Below, in pieces: positions 32,382 to 41,220 of a DNA stretch of 64,000 nucleotides; the first letter of the stretch is position 1; the number at the start of each line of letters is the position of its first letter. The DNA is from Acidimicrobiia bacterium. Its GTDB lineage: Bacteria; Actinomycetota; Acidimicrobiia; Spongiisociales; JAHEDJ01. The notes beneath the pieces were generated by a model, which was not told the DNA's origin, did not search any database, and saw nothing but the letters and a program-made list of their open reading frames with translations. Both the position numbers and the translations under genes were made by a program. Where the stretch lies: contig JARGFH010000007.1 in NCBI GenBank assembly GCA_029210695.1, positions 41,108-105,107 of the forward strand, given 5' to 3'.

Positions 32382-34196
32382 CTACATGAAGCCGGCTGCT
32401 ACCGCCCGCTGATCCAGAGTCTCTATCACCCGACCTCGCAACTCATCGAAGAACTCTTCGGTGTTGAACTGCGGCACAGTCGAGTGTTCGATTGGTAGGT
32501 GGGCGTCGGCAGGCATCAAGTAGTCGTCTTCTGTGAATCCGTGTTTCCGCTCGGAGGCGTAGCCGCGCAGGAATGTTCGGTCGACGGCCGCCAGCAGGTC
32601 GTCGGCCTCTACGCCGAGGCCGGTGATCAACCGAATCGCCTCCGCTTCCAGATCGGGGCCGATCATGGAGAACTTACAGAGCCCGGTGATGTCATCGAGG
32701 ATGAACCTGGGCCCCCGATTGACGGTGGCATCGATCCAGTACTCGAGGCCGGTTTCTCGCTCGACGATCGCCAGAAGGTATGTGCGCATCGACATGTGAC
32801 CTCCGGCCAGCGCCCATGGATAGGAGGGATTGGTGTGTGGCAGATAGGCGGGGTACTCGACGCCTTTCGATTGCATGGCGAATCCTGTGGCACCCTGGTG
32901 GATGGACAACCGCATGGAGCCTTGCCCTAACTCCGGGAACAGGCCGGTTCCGACCGCCTCGATGGCTGTCCTGGTGGCGGCCGCGTCGCCGTAGCTGAGC
33001 CCGCCGGCGATGGGGGAGTCGGGATGGCGCAGATTCCACTCCATCGCGTATCCGATGGTTCCTCCGAGCGAGATCGAATCCATGCCCAGTTCGTCGGAGA
33101 GATCGATCAAGGTCAAGGCGGCGTCGGCGTCATAGATGCCCAGGTTCGAGGTGAGTAGGGCAAGGGGCTCGTAGTCGACCTTGGCCCGGAATCTCCCGGC
33201 CTCTCCATCCGTACGGTCGTAGACGTTCTTGTGGCATTTGATGCCACAGAGGTAGCAGGCCTCCGCTTTGACGATATAGGGGCCTGCTTCGAAGGCTGGC
33301 CGGGTGAGAAGCTGACCATCTTCGTTACCCGGAGGGGCGAAGTTGAACTCGGGGAGACCGCCGGCCGGATGGAGCATCCCGACCATGCGCCAGGTACCGA
33401 CGTCGCGATACCCCTTGCTCCCGTCTCCGAGGTTGATCTCCCGGTTGATGTCTTTGAGACCCCGGCTCGAAGCCTTCGGATTTGGGCCGTCGGCGGCGAT
33501 CGCCAGAAGGTTTTTCGAACCCATCACGCCGCCGTATCCGCCCCTTCCGCAGAATCGGGGCTTGGCGTCCCCCGACTTCAACTGGTTGTCGGTCGACAGC
33601 GCAATCGACGCATACCGGACCGACTCGTAGTTCTCTCCGGCCGGACCGATCACGGCGAAATGCGCCTCCGGATAGCGGTTGTGGAGTTCCTGGATCTTGT
33701 CGTTGACCGTGCGTCCGATGAGGTCATCGGCGGCCAGGAAGGTGAACTCTGCCGGGCCGCCGGGTCCTTCGGGATCGTCGGCAGGGGTCAGGCGGAGGAG
33801 GGTCGCTTGCTCGCACCGGCCGGTGAAGATGACTTCTTCGATGCCGAGGCCACGTAGTTTGGTGCCGAAGTGCCCCGATCCTGCCGACCACATGAGACCC
33901 GGCGCACCGGCCAGCGAGGTCTTGAGCGGGGAGTAGCCGTGGAAAAAGGTCCGCAGACCCGTCATCGCCCGTGTCCCGCTCAGCAGGCCCAGGTTCATGA
34001 CCAGCGGTGCGTCAGGTGCGTAGGGATCGGTGATTTCGAGATCGCCCAGCAGTTTGGTGGCGCGGGCGATTCCACCGAGGGCGTCCTCGAGATCTTGGCA
34101 GGGGAAGGATTCGAATCTGACGGTCCGGTTCGTGAGGTCCACGTGGTAGCGATTCACGGTGAAGTCCGTAGCCGGTCGCAATGCGGTCACTTCCAC
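32382..34196 (-). CDS. Aldehyde:ferredoxin oxidoreductase family protein (AOR2)
   Basis: 604 residues from the GTG at 34196; GAGGAGG lies 7 nt upstream. The frame is open to 34265, but that part overlaps the preceding gene. Pterin domain features: YHVDLTNRTVRFESF, GRGGYGGVMGSKNLLAIAADG; cluster ligands C314, C317, C321 (CYLCGIKC) and C507 (GLCKFS). It differs strongly from AOR1 and belongs to another AOR subfamily. Last gene of the minus-strand operon amidinotransferase - cDPGS-like - AOR2, which starts at the TetR-type operator 36791-36812. Context suggests it oxidises the aldehyde made by a nearby omega-aminotransferase. Confidence 0.9.
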   Translation of the reverse strand: MEVTALRPATDFTVNRYHVDLTNRTVRFESFPCQDLEDALGGIARATKLLGDLEITDPYAPDAPLVMNLGLLSGTRAMTGLRTFFHGYSPLKTSLAGAPGLMWSAGSGHFGTKLRGLGIEEVIFTGRCEQATLLRLTPADDPEGPGGPAEFTFLAADDLIGRTVNDKIQELHNRYPEAHFAVIGPAGENYESVRYASIALSTDNQLKSGDAKPRFCGRGGYGGVMGSKNLLAIAADGPNPKASSRGLKDINREINLGDGSKGYRDVGTWRMVGMLHPAGGLPEFNFAPPGNEDGQLLTRPAFEAGPYIVKAEACYLCGIKCHKNVYDRTDGEAGRFRAKVDYEPLALLTSNLGIYDADAALTLIDLSDELGMDSISLGGTIGYAMEWNLRHPDSPIAGGLSYGDAAATRTAIEAVGTGLFPELGQGSMRLSIHQGATGFAMQSKGVEYPAYLPHTNPSYPWALAGGHMSMRTYLLAIVERETGLEYWIDATVNRGPRFILDDITGLCKFSMIGPDLEAEAIRLITGLGVEADDLLAAVDRTFLRGYASERKHGFTEDDYLMPADAHLPIEHSTVPQFNTEEFFDELRGRVIETLDQRAVAAGFM

Positions 34197-34224
34197 GGTG
34201 AAACCTCCTCGAGATCCGTCGGCG

Positions 34225-35565
34225 TTATCCAAGCGCCTGCCCGGCGATGAACTCGTCGAGTACACCGGTCAGAGTCGGTTCGCCGATCTCCTGTAGATCG
34301 TAGAACACGCGCGTATTCGGCTTCTGGATATCGACGATGCGGGCAAGGTCGATGGGCGTTCCGATCACGACGGCGTCGCAATCCGTGGCGTTGATCGTGG
34401 CTTCGAGATCGCGAAGCTGTTCCTCGCCGTATCCCATTGCGGGCAGGATGGTCCCGATTTCGGGGTACGTGGCGAAAGTGTCTTTGAGCTTGCCGACCAG
34501 GTAGGGGCGGGGATCGACGAATTCGATGGCACCGTATTTGGTGGCGGCGACGACGGCTGCGCCGATCTTCATGCCCCCGTGGGTGAGGGTTGGACCGTCT
34601 TCGATCGCCAGGACGCGCTTGCCGGCAACTACCGAGGGGTCCTCCAACCGCATCGTCGAGGCTGCGTCGATGACCTTGGCGGACGGGTTCACCTTGGCGA
34701 TGTTGGCCCGGACCGTTTCGATTCCGGCCAGGTCGGCGGAGTCGATCTTGTTGATGATCACGACATCGGCCGTGCGCAAGCTGACCTCGCCGGGGTAGTA
34801 TCGCAACTCATGTCCCGGCCGATGCGGGTCGACGATGGTGATCGCCAGGTCGGCCTCGTAGAACGAGAAATCGTTGTTGCCACCATCCCAGACGATCACA
34901 TCGCATCCATTGGGGTCGTCTTCTGCCGCTCGGAGGATCGCCTCGTAGTCGACTCCGGCGTAGATGACGTTGCCTCGCACGATATGTGGCTCGTACTCCT
35001 CCATCTCTTCGATGGTGCAGTCGTGCTTTTCGAGGTCGGCGATCTCGGCGAAGCGCTGGACTCTCTGGGCGGTGAGATCGCCGTACGGCATCGGGTGGCG
35101 GACGGCAACGACCTTGAGGCCCCTGGCCATGAGCGTCTCGACGACCTTGCGCGAGGTCTGGGACTTGCCGGATCCGGTCCGCACCGCGCACACAGAGATC
35201 ACCGGCTTGGTGCTCTTCACCTGGGTGTCGCGCGGTCCCAGCAGAGTGAACGATGCCCCGGCGGCCTGTACGACTGCCGAGACGCCCATCACGTGCTGGT
35301 ATGAAACGTCGCTGTAGGAGAAAGCACACTCGTCGACTTCGAGGTCCCGGATCAACGCGGGGAGTTGGTCTTCAGCGTAGATCGGGATTCCGTTCGGGTA
35401 GAGCGGCCCGGCCAGCTCAGGCGGATAGGTTCGGCCTTCGATGCCGGGGATCTGTTCGGCCGTGAAGGCGACCACTTCGACTGATTCGTCGTCGCGGTAG
35501 TGGGTGTTGAAGTTGTGGAAGTCGCGCCCCGCGGCGCCGATGATGATCACCTTGCGTTTGGCCAT
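34225..35565 (-). CDS. Cyclic 2,3-diphosphoglycerate synthetase-like P-loop protein
   Basis: 446 residues from the ATG at 35565 (MAKRKVIIIGAAGRDFHNFN), AGGAGA 5 nt upstream. N-terminal Rossmann-like region, then a P-loop GTPase-type domain with VRTGSGKSQTSRK (residues 128-140), VWDGGNNDFSFYEADLAITIVD, and a NKxD-like INKIDSADL. This matches the cDPGS family, known in methanogens for making cyclic 2,3-diphosphoglycerate; the bacterial members are uncharacterised. Lying 29 nt after an amidinotransferase and just before AOR2, it may act in metal/cofactor handling or a phosphorylation step; this is a guess. Confidence 0.85.
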   Translation of the reverse strand: MAKRKVIIIGAAGRDFHNFNTHYRDDESVEVVAFTAEQIPGIEGRTYPPELAGPLYPNGIPIYAEDQLPALIRDLEVDECAFSYSDVSYQHVMGVSAVVQAAGASFTLLGPRDTQVKSTKPVISVCAVRTGSGKSQTSRKVVETLMARGLKVVAVRHPMPYGDLTAQRVQRFAEIADLEKHDCTIEEMEEYEPHIVRGNVIYAGVDYEAILRAAEDDPNGCDVIVWDGGNNDFSFYEADLAITIVDPHRPGHELRYYPGEVSLRTADVVIINKIDSADLAGIETVRANIAKVNPSAKVIDAASTMRLEDPSVVAGKRVLAIEDGPTLTHGGMKIGAAVVAATKYGAIEFVDPRPYLVGKLKDTFATYPEIGTILPAMGYGEEQLRDLEATINATDCDAVVIGTPIDLARIVDIQKPNTRVFYDLQEIGEPTLTGVLDEFIAGQALG

Positions 35566-35594
35566 CTGGTTCTCCTGCCTCTCGTGCGTGTGCG

Positions 35595-36728
35595 CTAGTA
35601 ACCCGGAATCTGGCGGGGGAAGTAGTCCTGGAGTGTGCCTTCCCGATACACATCGGCCGTTGCGCAATGGAGGCCTCCACCGAACGGTCCGACCGCCCAG
35701 AACGGCACCTCGATCACCTCGAAGCCGAGTTCGTAGAACTGCTGCTGCTGGGCCTTCTCCGATTCCTCAACGAAGATGGTGTGCTCATCGAGGAGCAGCG
35801 TGTTCATAGACAGCCAGACGCTGCAGAAACACAGTGGAGGTTTCTCCGGCAGGGCGGGTTCGGCGCACGGAACGATCTCCCAATCGTTCATGGCGAACAG
35901 CTTCTTCATCTCTTCGGTTAGGGGCACACGTTGCCGGTTGCTGAGGGCCAGGCCCGGCCGGAGCGGTATGAACGTGGCATCGATGTGCATCGGGTGCGCC
36001 TCCCAGAAGAGCACCTCGTGGAGTCGGTGCTCCGGAAAATGCCGCCGGAGCCAATCGATACCGGCCCCGTTGGTGGCCGTTGACCGCTGTACGAACAGAT
36101 CCCTGCCGAACCGTCCGACGTCGGCGGCATCGAAAAGCGGCTCTTCTTCGGTGAGGTTCCACTGCTTGTTCTTTGTGAAGCGTTCGATCTGTTCCGCGTC
36201 CGGGAGGGACTCGGCGTACTCCCAGAACTCCATGCCGTCCACGTAGGAAGCATCCGTAAGGCGCGGTTTCGGGGCGGCTTCCCACCGGAAGTCCGGATCC
36301 TCCCGGAAGTACTTCTGGAGGAGTGGACGGTAGGCGAGGTACTCGAACCAGCGAGAGCGCTGCGACATCGTGGCTTCGAGGATCTCGTTGCCGACCGTCA
36401 AGAGGATGTCGCGGGGTGGCATCACGCCGAACATGGAGTCCTGGGTCCAGTCGGGCGTGGTGACTGCCTGAGAGAAGTCGAGAACTTCCGGTCGGTCGAC
36501 CGCTACACCATGCTTCTCCAGGAGAGCAACGAAGTTGTCCAGTTGCGCGTTGGCGGCGTCCTCCATCTCCTGCGGAAGCCGGCCGTAGGTGCCCTTCGGA
36601 AAACCCCACTTCGGCCAGTCACGGACTGTGGCAGGTTCGGGCGCCTGCACCATGGTGCCATCGGCGCGGCCGACGATGACCCGCTTGAGCGGGTCCCACT
36701 CGGTCCACGAGTTCACGATCTTTGCCAC
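35595..36728 (-). CDS. Amidinotransferase, arginine:glycine amidinotransferase-like (copy 1)
   Basis: 377 residues from the GTG at 36728 (AGGAGG 4 nt upstream), matching exactly the length of its paralogue at 50611; the frame extends to 36782 but those residues are not conserved. Family marks: VNSWTEWDPLKRVIVGRADG, DWTQDSMFGVMPPRDILL, EATMSQRSRWFEYLAYRPLL, the active-site His in HPMHIDATFIPLRPGL and the nucleophile C355 in GGGLHCATADV. These enzymes move the amidino group of arginine to an amine through an S-amidino-cysteine. The acceptor is not predictable; with aminotransferases on both sides an omega-amino acid or amine is likely. First gene of the operon with cDPGS-like and AOR2. Confidence 0.88.
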   Translation of the reverse strand: MAKIVNSWTEWDPLKRVIVGRADGTMVQAPEPATVRDWPKWGFPKGTYGRLPQEMEDAANAQLDNFVALLEKHGVAVDRPEVLDFSQAVTTPDWTQDSMFGVMPPRDILLTVGNEILEATMSQRSRWFEYLAYRPLLQKYFREDPDFRWEAAPKPRLTDASYVDGMEFWEYAESLPDAEQIERFTKNKQWNLTEEEPLFDAADVGRFGRDLFVQRSTATNGAGIDWLRRHFPEHRLHEVLFWEAHPMHIDATFIPLRPGLALSNRQRVPLTEEMKKLFAMNDWEIVPCAEPALPEKPPLCFCSVWLSMNTLLLDEHTIFVEESEKAQQQQFYELGFEVIEVPFWAVGPFGGGLHCATADVYREGTLQDYFPRQIPGY

Positions 36729-36790
36729 CGCGCCTCCTCGTTCGAGTTCCTCCGGCTCCGGCGTTGCCGGGCCCGGCTGCATGCGATAGA

Positions 36791-36812
36791 CTACCTATCA
36801 ATCGATAGGTAG
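36791..36812. promoter_or_regulatory. TetR-type operator, site 1
   Basis: CTACCTATC and GATAGGTAG, 9-bp arms around AATC. It is in the 107-nt divergent region between amidinotransferase 1 (start 36728, minus) and aminotransferase 1 (start 36836, plus). Best-conserved of five CTATC-N4-GATAG sites in the window. Confidence 0.8.
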
Positions 36813-36835
36813 TGCCAATCAGGAGGCCGCGGCCC

Positions 36836-38050
36836 ATGCCCAGCTCGTTCTTGCATCCGTTCACGCCACCTCGAAAGACGGAGTTCATCTCGATCACCGG
36901 TGGTAAGGGCGCCGTCGTTTTTGATGACCAGGGAAACGAGTACATCGACGGAATGGGCTCGTTGTGGTACGCCAACGTTGGCTACGGCCGGGAAGAAATC
37001 GCCGAGGCGATCGCCGACCAGGCGAAGAAGCTAGGCGCCTATCACACCTTCGACCCGTTCACGAACCCGCAAACCGAGGAACTCGCCGCCAAGGTCGTCG
37101 AGCTGTCGCCGTTCGACAACGCTCGGGTATTCCTGGGTTCGTCTGGATCCGAGGCCGTCGACACGGCCATGAAACTCGCCCGCATCGCCCAGCGCGAGTC
37201 GGGCCATCCTCAGAAGCAGATCATCGTGAGCCGTGAGCGCGGGTACCACGGCACCAACTACGGCGGAACCTCGGTGCAGGGCATTGCTCCCAACCGCGAA
37301 GGGTTTGGGCCGCTGGTGCCGGGCATCATCAACGTGGTCGCCGACGACGATGAAGCGATGAAGAAGATCTTTGCCGAGCACGGTGACGAAATCGCGGCGG
37401 TGATCACCGAGCCGATCCAGGGAGCGGGCGGGGTGTGGCCACCCCCCGAGGGCTATCTGTCGCATCTGCGCGATCTCTGCGACACCTACGGGGCCTTTCT
37501 CATCCATGATGAAGTCATCACCGGATTCGGGCGCACCGGGAAGTGGTTCGGCAGCCAGTTCTACGGGGTAACACCCGACATGATCACGTTCGCCAAAGGT
37601 GTGACCTCGGGCTACGTGCCGCTGTCAGGGGTGATCGTCGGCCCTGCCGTTCTGGCCGGGCTCGAAGCAAACGACGGCTTCATCCTACGGACGGGCTACA
37701 CATATTCTGGGCACCCGCTGGGTTGTGTCGCCGCGCTGAAGTGCATCGAGATTCAAGAGCGGGAAGGCCTGTTGGCCAGGGCGACCGAGATCGGGAAGCG
37801 CCTGTCCGCCGGGCTCAACACCTTGCGCGATGAAGGGTTGCTGAGCGATGTGCGCGGCGAGGGAGCCGTTTGGGGAATCTCCGTACCGGACGGCGTCAAC
37901 GTCGTGGCGGTGCGTGACGCTCTTCTGAAGAAGGGCGTGATCATCCGCCCGATTCCACCGAACCATCTCACGATGTGCCCGCCGCTCGTCATCACCGACG
38001 ACCAGATCGACACGATCGTCTCTTCCCTGCGGAGTGTGTTGAAGGGGTAG
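36836..38050 (+). CDS. Class III (omega) aminotransferase, copy 1
   Basis: 404 residues from the ATG at 36836, AGGAGG 9 nt upstream; the longer frame from 36812 would run through the operator. PLP enzyme of fold type I: YIDGMGSLWYANVGYGR, GSEAVDTAMKLAR, HGTNYGGTSVQG, D225 in FLIHDEVITGFGRTG and PLP-Lys K254 in TFAKGVTSGYVPL. Such enzymes move terminal amino groups (putrescine, beta-alanine, GABA, taurine type) to pyruvate or 2-oxoglutarate. An alanine dehydrogenase follows, which suggests pyruvate as acceptor. Divergent from amidinotransferase 1 across operator site 1. Confidence 0.92.
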   Translation: MPSSFLHPFTPPRKTEFISITGGKGAVVFDDQGNEYIDGMGSLWYANVGYGREEIAEAIADQAKKLGAYHTFDPFTNPQTEELAAKVVELSPFDNARVFLGSSGSEAVDTAMKLARIAQRESGHPQKQIIVSRERGYHGTNYGGTSVQGIAPNREGFGPLVPGIINVVADDDEAMKKIFAEHGDEIAAVITEPIQGAGGVWPPPEGYLSHLRDLCDTYGAFLIHDEVITGFGRTGKWFGSQFYGVTPDMITFAKGVTSGYVPLSGVIVGPAVLAGLEANDGFILRTGYTYSGHPLGCVAALKCIEIQEREGLLARATEIGKRLSAGLNTLRDEGLLSDVRGEGAVWGISVPDGVNVVAVRDALLKKGVIIRPIPPNHLTMCPPLVITDDQIDTIVSSLRSVLKG

Positions 38051-38117
38051 GAGATCGTTCATGACGACACGGCAACCGGAATTGTGAGTTAGCCCACCGC
38101 AACGGAGGTACAGCGAG

Positions 38118-39239
38118 ATGCTTGTTGGGGCGCCGAAAGAGATCAAGAAGGCAGAACGACGCGTCGGCCTGACGCCGTCGAGTGTGAGAGAACTGGTGGC
38201 TCACGGTCACGAGGTTCTGGTCGAGACGGCTGCCGGAGCCGGTATCGGCGCTTCGGACGAGGACTACGTATCGGCCGGTGCTCGCATCGCCGCGACTGCG
38301 GTGGAGGTGTGGGATCAGGCGGAGATGATCGTCAAGGTCAAGGAACCGCAGGCAGTCGAGCGGGCCCAGCTCAGCGAAGATCAGGTGCTGTTCACCTACC
38401 TCCATCTCGCTCCCGATCCCGACCAAACGAGAGACCTCGTCGACGGAGGTGCAACCTGCATAGCCTACGAGACGGTGACCGATCGCAATGGCGGCCTGCC
38501 GCTGCTTGCTCCGATGTCTCAGGTCGCAGGTCGTATGTCGATTCAGGCAGGCGCCCACTGCCTCGAGGCTCCCAGTGGTGGGGCAGGGCTCCTGCTGGGT
38601 GGCGTACCGGGTGTCCACTCGGCGAAGGTAGTGGTGATCGGTGGGGGTGTCGTCGGCGAGCATGCGATCGAGATGGCAGTCGGCCTCGGCGCGTTTGTCA
38701 CCGTGCTGGATCGCGACATTGGCGTTCTGGATCGTCTCGCCAGGCGCTTCGGCACTCTGCTGGAGACCGTTTACTCGACCGCGTCGGCCCTCGAGGAACT
38801 GGTGCTCGACGCCGACCTCGTCATCGGGGCCGTCCTGGTCAAGGGTGATCGAGCCCCTCGCCTCGTGACGGCCGAAATGGTCAAGGCGATGCGCCCGGGT
38901 TCCGTCCTGGTGGATGTGGCGATCGATCAGGGCGGCTGTTTTGAGACCTCACGCCCGACCACACATGAGGAGCCAACGTACATCGTCGACGGCGTTGTGC
39001 ATTACTGCGTAGCCAACATGCCTGGCGCCGTGCCACGTACGTCCACCTACGCGCTCAACAACGCCACGCTTCCATTCGCACTGGCGCTGGCCGACAAGGG
39101 CGCCAAACAGGCGATGCTCGATGATGTTCACCTCCTGGGCGGCCTCAACGTGTGCAGAGGACAAGTAACGGAAGAGCACGTCGCCAGAGAACTCGGTTAT
39201 GAGTACGTGGAAGCGGCGGAGGCACTGAGGGCCTGCTGA
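38118..39239 (+). CDS. ald: Alanine dehydrogenase
   Basis: Oxidatively deaminates L-alanine to pyruvate and ammonium with NAD+. 373 residues, usual length; GGAGG 10 nt before the ATG. Substrate residues R15 ([11 protein letters not shown]), K75 (VKVKEP) and H96 (TYLHLAPD); nucleotide-binding [41 protein letters not shown] near the C-terminus. Following aminotransferase 1 on the same strand, it would regenerate pyruvate and release the nitrogen as ammonium. Confidence 0.94.
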   Translation: MLVGAPKEIKKAERRVGLTPSSVRELVAHGHEVLVETAAGAGIGASDEDYVSAGARIAATAVEVWDQAEMIVKVKEPQAVERAQLSEDQVLFTYLHLAPDPDQTRDLVDGGATCIAYETVTDRNGGLPLLAPMSQVAGRMSIQAGAHCLEAPSGGAGLLLGGVPGVHSAKVVVIGGGVVGEHAIEMAVGLGAFVTVLDRDIGVLDRLARRFGTLLETVYSTASALEELVLDADLVIGAVLVKGDRAPRLVTAEMVKAMRPGSVLVDVAIDQGGCFETSRPTTHEEPTYIVDGVVHYCVANMPGAVPRTSTYALNNATLPFALALADKGAKQAMLDDVHLLGGLNVCRGQVTEEHVARELGYEYVEAAEALRAC

Positions 39240-39267
39240 TGCACGGTCATCAATTCTCTCACCGGTC

Positions 39268-40161
39268 ATGGCTCGTGCGACGGTGGCCGCGATGAGCGTA
39301 GCTCCGGGCGAGTTTGCCTGGCCGGCCGGGTACCGTTCGGCCGTCGCGCTGACGTTCGATCTTGATGCCGAGTCGGTCGTGCTGGCGGTTGATCGGTCGT
39401 ATGCCTCCCGCCCTTCGGTGATGACGCATCAAGCATACGGACCTTTGACTGGACTACCGCGGTTGCTCGAGGTGCTTGGTGGGGAGGCGTTGCATGCCAC
39501 GTTCTTCATTCCCGGGTTCACGGCCGACCGATATCCCGGCGCCGTTGCCGCGGTCCTCGAGGCAGGACACGAGGTGGCTCATCACGGGTATCTGCACCGT
39601 CCACCTGCACATCTTCTCGTGGAAGAGGAGCGAGCGGAGCTGGAGCGTGGGCTCGAGGCTCTTGGGAAACACGGGGTGCGGCCCGCCGGGTTCCGTGCGC
39701 CCTGGTGGGAGACGTCTGCCGACACACTCGGCCTGCTGGCGGAGTTCGGATTCGAATACGATGCCAGCCTGTTTGATCGCGATACCCCCTACCCGGTGGC
39801 GACGGATCAGGGCGTGATCGTGGAGATACCGCAGTCGTGGGCATTCGACGATTGGGAACGATATGCCTATCTGCCGGACCCTCCGGCCGGTCAAGGGGTG
39901 ATCGAGCGTCCCTCCGACGTCATGGAAACCTGGTGGCAAGACATCTTGGCCTACCGGGAGTACGGCGGTTGCGCCGTCCCGGTGATGCACCCCTTTCTGT
40001 CGGGGCGACCGGCCCGGGCGCTGGCGCTGGCAGGGTTGCTTGAACGCCTGGCTTCACTGCCGGATGTGTGGGTGACCACGTTGGGGGAGATTGCCTCTCA
40101 CACTTCCGACCTGGGGATGGAGGCCGCCCCGCTCGATCTTCCTGACCTCGACGGCGTCTGA
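39268..40161 (+). CDS. Polysaccharide-deacetylase-family (NodB/CE4) hydrolase
   Basis: 297 residues from the ATG at 39268; an ATG at 39292 (MSVAPGEF) is an equally weak alternative since neither has a clear ribosome site. CE4 motifs: TFDLDAES (catalytic and metal Asp), EVAHHGYLHRPP (metal His pair), GFRAPWWETS, and a late HPFLSGRPARA. No signal peptide, so it is cytoplasmic. Such cytoplasmic members often act on small amides (allantoinase PuuE, imidases) rather than polysaccharide, which fits a nitrogen-compound cluster. Ends 3 nt before the convergent ATPase gene. Confidence 0.8.
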   Translation: MARATVAAMSVAPGEFAWPAGYRSAVALTFDLDAESVVLAVDRSYASRPSVMTHQAYGPLTGLPRLLEVLGGEALHATFFIPGFTADRYPGAVAAVLEAGHEVAHHGYLHRPPAHLLVEEERAELERGLEALGKHGVRPAGFRAPWWETSADTLGLLAEFGFEYDASLFDRDTPYPVATDQGVIVEIPQSWAFDDWERYAYLPDPPAGQGVIERPSDVMETWWQDILAYREYGGCAVPVMHPFLSGRPARALALAGLLERLASLPDVWVTTLGEIASHTSDLGMEAAPLDLPDLDGV

Positions 40162-40164
40162 CCG

Positions 40165-41220
40165 CTACGACTCGAGGAGCACGAAGTCGTCGAGGTCGGC
40201 GCTGACACGCACTATCTGATCGACGGCCAGAGCCGGTTTGGCGGGCGAGTTGAGGATCAGTTCCGCATGTCCCAGCGCAATTCTGCACCGCTGGTGAGCC
40301 CCGATGAAGTGGCGGTCGACGACCCGGCCCTCTCCGAGCTGAAATCCTCCCGTTTCGTCTGCCCGGAGGTGCTCGGGACGAATCGCCAGCGTGACCGAAG
40401 CGTCCCGGCTTGCCCGGCCGGGCACCGAGAACGTCCCGAACGCGGTTCCCACCTCGACCGTTCCGCCGGCGGTGTCCCTCACCGTTCCATCGACCAGGTT
40501 GCTGTCACCCATGAACGTTGCGGCGAAGCGTGTTGATGGGCGGAGGTACAGGCGGTCCGGGGGTCCGTGATCTTCGATCCGGCCGTCGCGGAGCACCACG
40601 ATGGTGTCTGCAAGACTCATGGCCTCCTCTTGATCGTGGGTCACGTGGACGAAGGTGGTTCCTAGCCGTCTCTGGATTTCGCTCAGCTCATCCTGCATCT
40701 GACGTCGGAGCTTGAGGTCGAGGGCGCCCAATGGTTCATCGAGAAGCAACACCCGGGGTTCGATGACCACCGCCCGGCCGAGTGCGATTCGTTGTCGCTG
40801 TCCGCCGGACAGTGAGGCGATATGGCGATCGCCGATGCCTGGTAGACCGACCAGCTCCAGAGCAGTTTCAACGCGCCGGCGGCGTTCGTCACCCTTTATG
40901 CCATGCATGGCGAGGCCGAAGCCGATGTTCTTGGCGACGGTCATGTGCGGGAACAGGGCGTAGTCCTGAAAGACCGTGGTGGTGGGTCGCCGGACCGGCG
41001 GGAGGTCGGTCACATCGCTGTCGTCGATGTGTATACGCCCCTCCGTGGGCTCCGTGAAGCCGCCCAGAATGCTCAGCAGCGTCGTCTTGCCGCTGCCGGA
41101 CGGACCCAGGATGACCACATAGGAACCCGGCTCAACCACGAGATTCACGTCATCGAGCGCGGCGGTATCACCGTAGCGCTTCGTGACACCGTCGATAGTG
41201 AGCCGTGCGCCGCGCGTCAT
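40165..41220 (-). CDS. Polyamine-type ABC transporter ATP-binding protein (PotA-like)
   Basis: 351 residues. Walker A GPSGSGKTT, Q-loop VFQDYALFPHMTV, signature LSGGQRQRIALGRAV, Walker B VLLLDEPLGALDLKLRRQ, switch His in TFVHVTHDQEEAMS. A C-terminal TOBE-type domain (residues about 240-351) contains SVTLAIRPEHLRA. The PHMTVAKNIGFGL and DLKLRRQMQDEL forms are typical of the PotA/FbpC/OpuA branch. Last gene of the operon; ATG overlaps the upstream permease stop. Confidence 0.93.
   Translation of the reverse strand: MTRGARLTIDGVTKRYGDTAALDDVNLVVEPGSYVVILGPSGSGKTTLLSILGGFTEPTEGRIHIDDSDVTDLPPVRRPTTTVFQDYALFPHMTVAKNIGFGLAMHGIKGDERRRRVETALELVGLPGIGDRHIASLSGGQRQRIALGRAVVIEPRVLLLDEPLGALDLKLRRQMQDELSEIQRRLGTTFVHVTHDQEEAMSLADTIVVLRDGRIEDHGPPDRLYLRPSTRFAATFMGDSNLVDGTVRDTAGGTVEVGTAFGTFSVPGRASRDASVTLAIRPEHLRADETGGFQLGEGRVVDRHFIGAHQRCRIALGHAELILNSPAKPALAVDQIVRVSADLDDFVLLES

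Noticed and set aside
34197..34265. Upstream start for AOR2
   Set aside because: It would overlap the cDPGS-like gene; the GTG at 34196 has a strong GAGGAGG at good distance.
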